From: an uncultured Porphyromonadaceae bacterium
Lineage (GTDB): Bacteria > Bacteroidota > Bacteroidia > Bacteroidales > Muribaculaceae
Direction of reading: 5' to 3'
DNA length: 6,400 nucleotides
Assembly (NCBI GenBank): GCA_900555915.1
Contig: USNC01000086.1
Span: 1 to 6,400 of the forward strand
The translations under genes and the position numbers were made by a program. Numbering within the stretch: the first letter of the stretch is position 1; the number at the start of each line of letters is the position of its first letter. The notes beneath the pieces were generated by a model. It saw nothing but the letters and a program-made list of their open reading frames with translations. It was not told the DNA's origin and searched no databases. Below, piece after piece: positions 3,976 to 6,400 of the stretch.

Positions 3976-5094
3976 ATGGATGAGGATATCTTATACGGAG
4001 TGGCTCTGTCGTTCATCTCCGGCCTTGACGCCCGCTTCGCGCGCTATCTGCCCGAACGCGGGCTGACGCTGCGCGACTTTTTCACGATGCCGCAGAAGGA
4101 CCTCGCCGACGTCCTCGCCCTGAAAAACTTCCGCGCCACCGACAGGATGATACGCGACGAGGCTCTCGCAAGGGCGGCGCGGGAGGCGGATTTCATGCGG
4201 CGCCACGGGATTGAGGCGCTGTCGATAACCTCCGCTGCCTATCCCGCCCGGCTCGCCGATGTGGACCGCGCCCCTCTGGTGCTCTATAAACTCGGCGGTG
4301 CGGATCTCGACGCGGAAAAGATGATAAGCATTGTAGGCACGAGACATTCCACCCAGTATGGCGTGAGATATGTCGACCGCCTTGTGAAGGATCTCTCGTC
4401 ATATTTCCCGGGGCTCACCGTGGTGAGCGGTCTCGCCCTCGGCATAGACTCAGTGGCCCATACGGCGGCCCTTGACGCCGGGCTCCCTACGGTGGCCGTG
4501 GTGGCGCATGGCCTCAATACCATATACCCTTCCCAGAACCGCGATCTTGCGCGCCGTATCGTCGCGTGCGGCGGTGCCATAGTATCGGAGTACCCTTCCG
4601 GCGTGACGCCTTACAGAAGCCGCTTCCTGGAGCGCAACCGCATAGTGGCCACGATGACGGATGCCGTGATAGTGGCGGAATCGGCCGTGAAGGGTGGCGC
4701 CATGTCGACGGCCGCGGTCGCCTCTTCCTACGGCAGGGAACTGCTGGCTCTTCCCGGACGTCTTGGCGACGAGATGAGCGCCGGGTGCAACCGCCTGATA
4801 CGCTCGCAGAAAGCGATGATGGCCGGAGAGGCTTCCGATGTGATATCGATGCTCGGCTGGAAGCCGCTCGACGTGCGCGTGGCTCCCGCGCAGAAGGAAC
4901 TCTTCCCTGAACTGAACGGAAAAACGAAGACAATCTATGATTGCCTTCGTTCAAATTCCGATCCGGTGGCGGTGGATGCCATCCGTCACCGTACGGGTAT
5001 TCCGGTGCAGGAACTTATGTCGCTGCTGTCGGAGATGGAGTTTGACGGTATTGTGGAGCGCCTTCCCGGCAACAGATTCACAGTCATTTCCTGA
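3976..5094 (+). CDS. dprA: DNA-processing protein DprA
   Basis: A 372-residue protein. The N-terminal region (about 1-80) is a helical SAM/HhH-like domain. The Rossmann-like core (about 85-295) shows S-I-V-G-T-R at 118-123, V-S-G-L-A-L-G-I-D-S-V-A-H at 150-162, A-H-G-L-N-T-I-Y-P at 177-185, S-E-Y-P-S-G at 204-209, R-N-R-I-V at 220-224 and A-L-P-G at 258-261. These are the conserved DprA blocks. A small winged-helix domain (about 312-370) closes the protein, as in many DprA proteins. DprA binds incoming single-stranded DNA in the cytoplasm and loads RecA during natural transformation. It is often conserved in species not known to be competent, so the gene does not prove competence. I chose ATG at 3976 over the in-frame TTG at 3973. 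It is full length with no disruption. Its stop overlaps the end of the opposing GH35 gene by 11 bp. Confidence 0.96.
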   Translation: MDEDILYGVALSFISGLDARFARYLPERGLTLRDFFTMPQKDLADVLALKNFRATDRMIRDEALARAAREADFMRRHGIEALSITSAAYPARLADVDRAPLVLYKLGGADLDAEKMISIVGTRHSTQYGVRYVDRLVKDLSSYFPGLTVVSGLALGIDSVAHTAALDAGLPTVAVVAHGLNTIYPSQNRDLARRIVACGGAIVSEYPSGVTPYRSRFLERNRIVATMTDAVIVAESAVKGGAMSTAAVASSYGRELLALPGRLGDEMSAGCNRLIRSQKAMMAGEASDVISMLGWKPLDVRVAPAQKELFPELNGKTKTIYDCLRSNSDPVAVDAIRHRTGIPVQELMSLLSEMEFDGIVERLPGNRFTVIS

Positions 5095-6400
5095 ACGGAC
5101 GGTCGCTCACGTAGACCTTGAAGTCCTTTATCGCTCCCGGCACGTGGCTCTCCATGCGCGGCAGATACTGTATGCCGCTTATCCTGCACTCCTTTCCGAG
5201 GTCGATGACTATCTGGTGGGGGAACGGCACTCCTTTCGGGGTGCTCCAGAATGTGGATTCCTGAAGGTCGAACACCTTGTCGGCCGTGCGGTTGCTTTTC
5301 TTTGTGTCCTCGCTGTCGGCGTAGTACACGGTCCAGGGCTCGCGTGAGAGCCTTTTCCCGTTTTCGTCGAGCACATACATCTCGGCTATGGCCGCATTGT
5401 CCTTGCCGTCGATGGCGCTGACTGCCTCAAGGCAGAGGTATCTGCCTTCGGCCGGAGTGTCGAGAAGGCGTTCCTGCCAGCCGTTGCCGGCATTGAAGGT
5501 GCCTGTGAGCACGGGGCGTTCGCCGCTAAGGTCGAGGTTCTCGCCTTCGGCTCTGTGGGTGGCCGGACTGACTACCTTCAGATTGTCGATCATCGGGGTC
5601 TTCAATCCTTTCGATACGGCGGCTGTGGGGCCTACTATGTCAAACACCATTATCTCGTTCTCTCCCTTCCTGAGCCAGCAGCCGGGCATGTAGAGCGTCT
5701 GCTGCGGTCCGATTTCCCAGATGCGGCCGAGGGGATGTCCGTTGACGTAGACCAGGCCTTTGCCCCATGTGTCGAAACAGAGGAATGTGTCGGAAGGCCT
5801 GCGCACATCGAACGTGCCGCGGTAGACGCCGCGGGGAAGTCTCCCGTCCTCGTCCGGTGTGAAGGCTTCTATCGGCATGTTCTCCATCGAACTGTAATAT
5901 TCCGGAGAGTCCTCGAGATTGAATACCTCCCAGTTCTTCAGGTCGCATGTGAAAGTGTAGCCGTTCTTTTCTTCCGAAACCGTCACGTTGTCGGTGATTC
6001 CCTTGAAATCCTTGATGGCGCGTCCGAAGTTGATGCGCCCCATGGCCTCCACGAGAATGTCGAGGCGCGCGTCGGGTGCGCAGGGAGGCAGTTTCAGTGT
6101 CTTGTCGCCCACGCGGCGGTCGACGGTGCCGATGTATCTGTCGTCGACGAATACCTGCACGTAGTCGTGCGGCTCGTTGATGGTGAGCAGTCCGCCATCC
6201 TTGAGTTCGGGAAGGGTGGTGCGGTAGAGTATGCTTCCGAATCCCTGGTCGAATTCTTCCATCGTCTTTATGTCGTGGATTTTTTTTGCGGCGGGAAGAT
6301 TGCTGAATAGCGGCGCCACGGTCTCAAACCTGAATTCCTTTATCTCTATGGGCTTGATTGTGGCGGGTATCTCAGGCAGTTTGCCGTCGTGGTATTTAGC
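5084..6400 (-). CDS. GH35 beta-galactosidase, C-terminal 438 residues, with discoidin-like (F5/8 type C) domain
   Basis: A minus-strand gene entering from the right edge; the frame is open to base 6400 and ends with TGA at 5086-5084. The catalytic TIM barrel is outside the window. Visible residues (numbered from the window edge) begin with a linker P-A-T-I-K-P-I-E-I (12-20). Then comes D-I-K-T-M-E-E-F-D-Q-G-F-G-S-I-L-Y-R (43-60) and A-M-G-R-I-N-F-G-R-A-I-K-D-F-K-G-I (119-135), both signatures of the GH35 beta-sandwich region. A second jelly-roll (about 187-259) contains W-G-K-G-L-V-Y-V-N-G and R-I-W-E-I-G-P-Q-Q-T-L-Y-M-P-G. Residues about 300-437 look like an F5/8 type C carbohydrate-binding module, ending I-K-D-F-K-V-Y-V-S-D. 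GH35 enzymes release terminal beta-galactose; in Bacteroidales they are commonly periplasmic, but the signal peptide is not visible here. The GTG at 6319 is internal, not the start. Confidence 0.92.
   Translation of the reverse strand, partial: AKYHDGKLPEIPATIKPIEIKEFRFETVAPLFSNLPAAKKIHDIKTMEEFDQGFGSILYRTTLPELKDGGLLTINEPHDYVQVFVDDRYIGTVDRRVGDKTLKLPPCAPDARLDILVEAMGRINFGRAIKDFKGITDNVTVSEEKNGYTFTCDLKNWEVFNLEDSPEYYSSMENMPIEAFTPDEDGRLPRGVYRGTFDVRRPSDTFLCFDTWGKGLVYVNGHPLGRIWEIGPQQTLYMPGCWLRKGENEIMVFDIVGPTAAVSKGLKTPMIDNLKVVSPATHRAEGENLDLSGERPVLTGTFNAGNGWQERLLDTPAEGRYLCLEAVSAIDGKDNAAIAEMYVLDENGKRLSREPWTVYYADSEDTKKSNRTADKVFDLQESTFWSTPKGVPFPHQIVIDLGKECRISGIQYLPRMESHVPGAIKDFKVYVSDRPFRK

Noticed and set aside
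4937..6310. Plus-strand open frames across the GH35 region (for example 5555-6310)
   Set aside because: They are shadows of the GC-rich minus-strand gene; their translations show no domain, while the minus-strand frame is a clear GH35.
6317..6319. GTG at 6319 as the start of the GH35 gene
   Set aside because: The frame continues open to the window edge with family-typical residues (P-A-T-I-K-P-I-E-I), so the real start lies beyond 6400.

Overview
The window looks like a chromosomal segment of a gut Bacteroidales bacterium, most likely Muribaculaceae-like. Three things point there. Protein families and wording are typical of the order: a DUF4250 microprotein, tandem GYF_2/DUF4339 proteins, a Bacteroidales-style GH35 beta-galactosidase, and a 'VRDYELD...VNNANY' thioesterase. 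Start codons sit behind A-rich leaders with no clear Shine-Dalgarno. The one convincing promoter has the Bacteroidetes form TTTG-N20-TAnnTTTG (one mismatch). Coding DNA is GC-rich, while the spacers are AT-rich. The taxonomic call is inference from these features; no search was run.

Layout. (1) Positions 1-1111, plus strand: the last 29 codons of secA (zinc-binding SEC-C tail), then two compact genes for GYF_2-domain membrane proteins, the first fused to a CD225-like two-helix module and the second ending in one C-terminal helix. (2) Positions 1112-1792, gene-poor: a strong hairpin whose T-tract lies on the minus strand, a 59-residue DUF4250 gene on the minus strand, and a divergent intergenic region holding a 16-copy heptamer array and a perfect 3 x 14-bp array. 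(3) Positions 1793-5094, plus strand: a secreted C45/choloylglycine-like Ntn hydrolase, an unrecognised two-helix membrane protein, a hotdog-fold acyl-CoA thioesterase and DprA. The spacings are 45 bp, a 14-bp overlap and 25 bp, with no hairpin between genes, so one transcript is plausible. (4) Positions 5084-6400, minus strand: the C-terminal part of a GH35 beta-galactosidase with a discoidin-like end domain. It converges on dprA, and the two stop codons overlap by 11 bp.

How the parts relate. The secA-GYF block concerns protein export and the envelope. The C45 enzyme is predicted to be exported, and signal peptidase cleavage would itself expose its catalytic cysteine. DprA handles incoming single-stranded DNA during transformation. 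The GH35 enzyme belongs to glycan breakdown. The genes do not form one obvious pathway. I see no CRISPR array, defence island, prophage, insertion sequence or RNA gene. The least ordinary part is the repeat-rich divergent spacer at 1525-1792, together with the near-leaderless promoter of the C45 gene.
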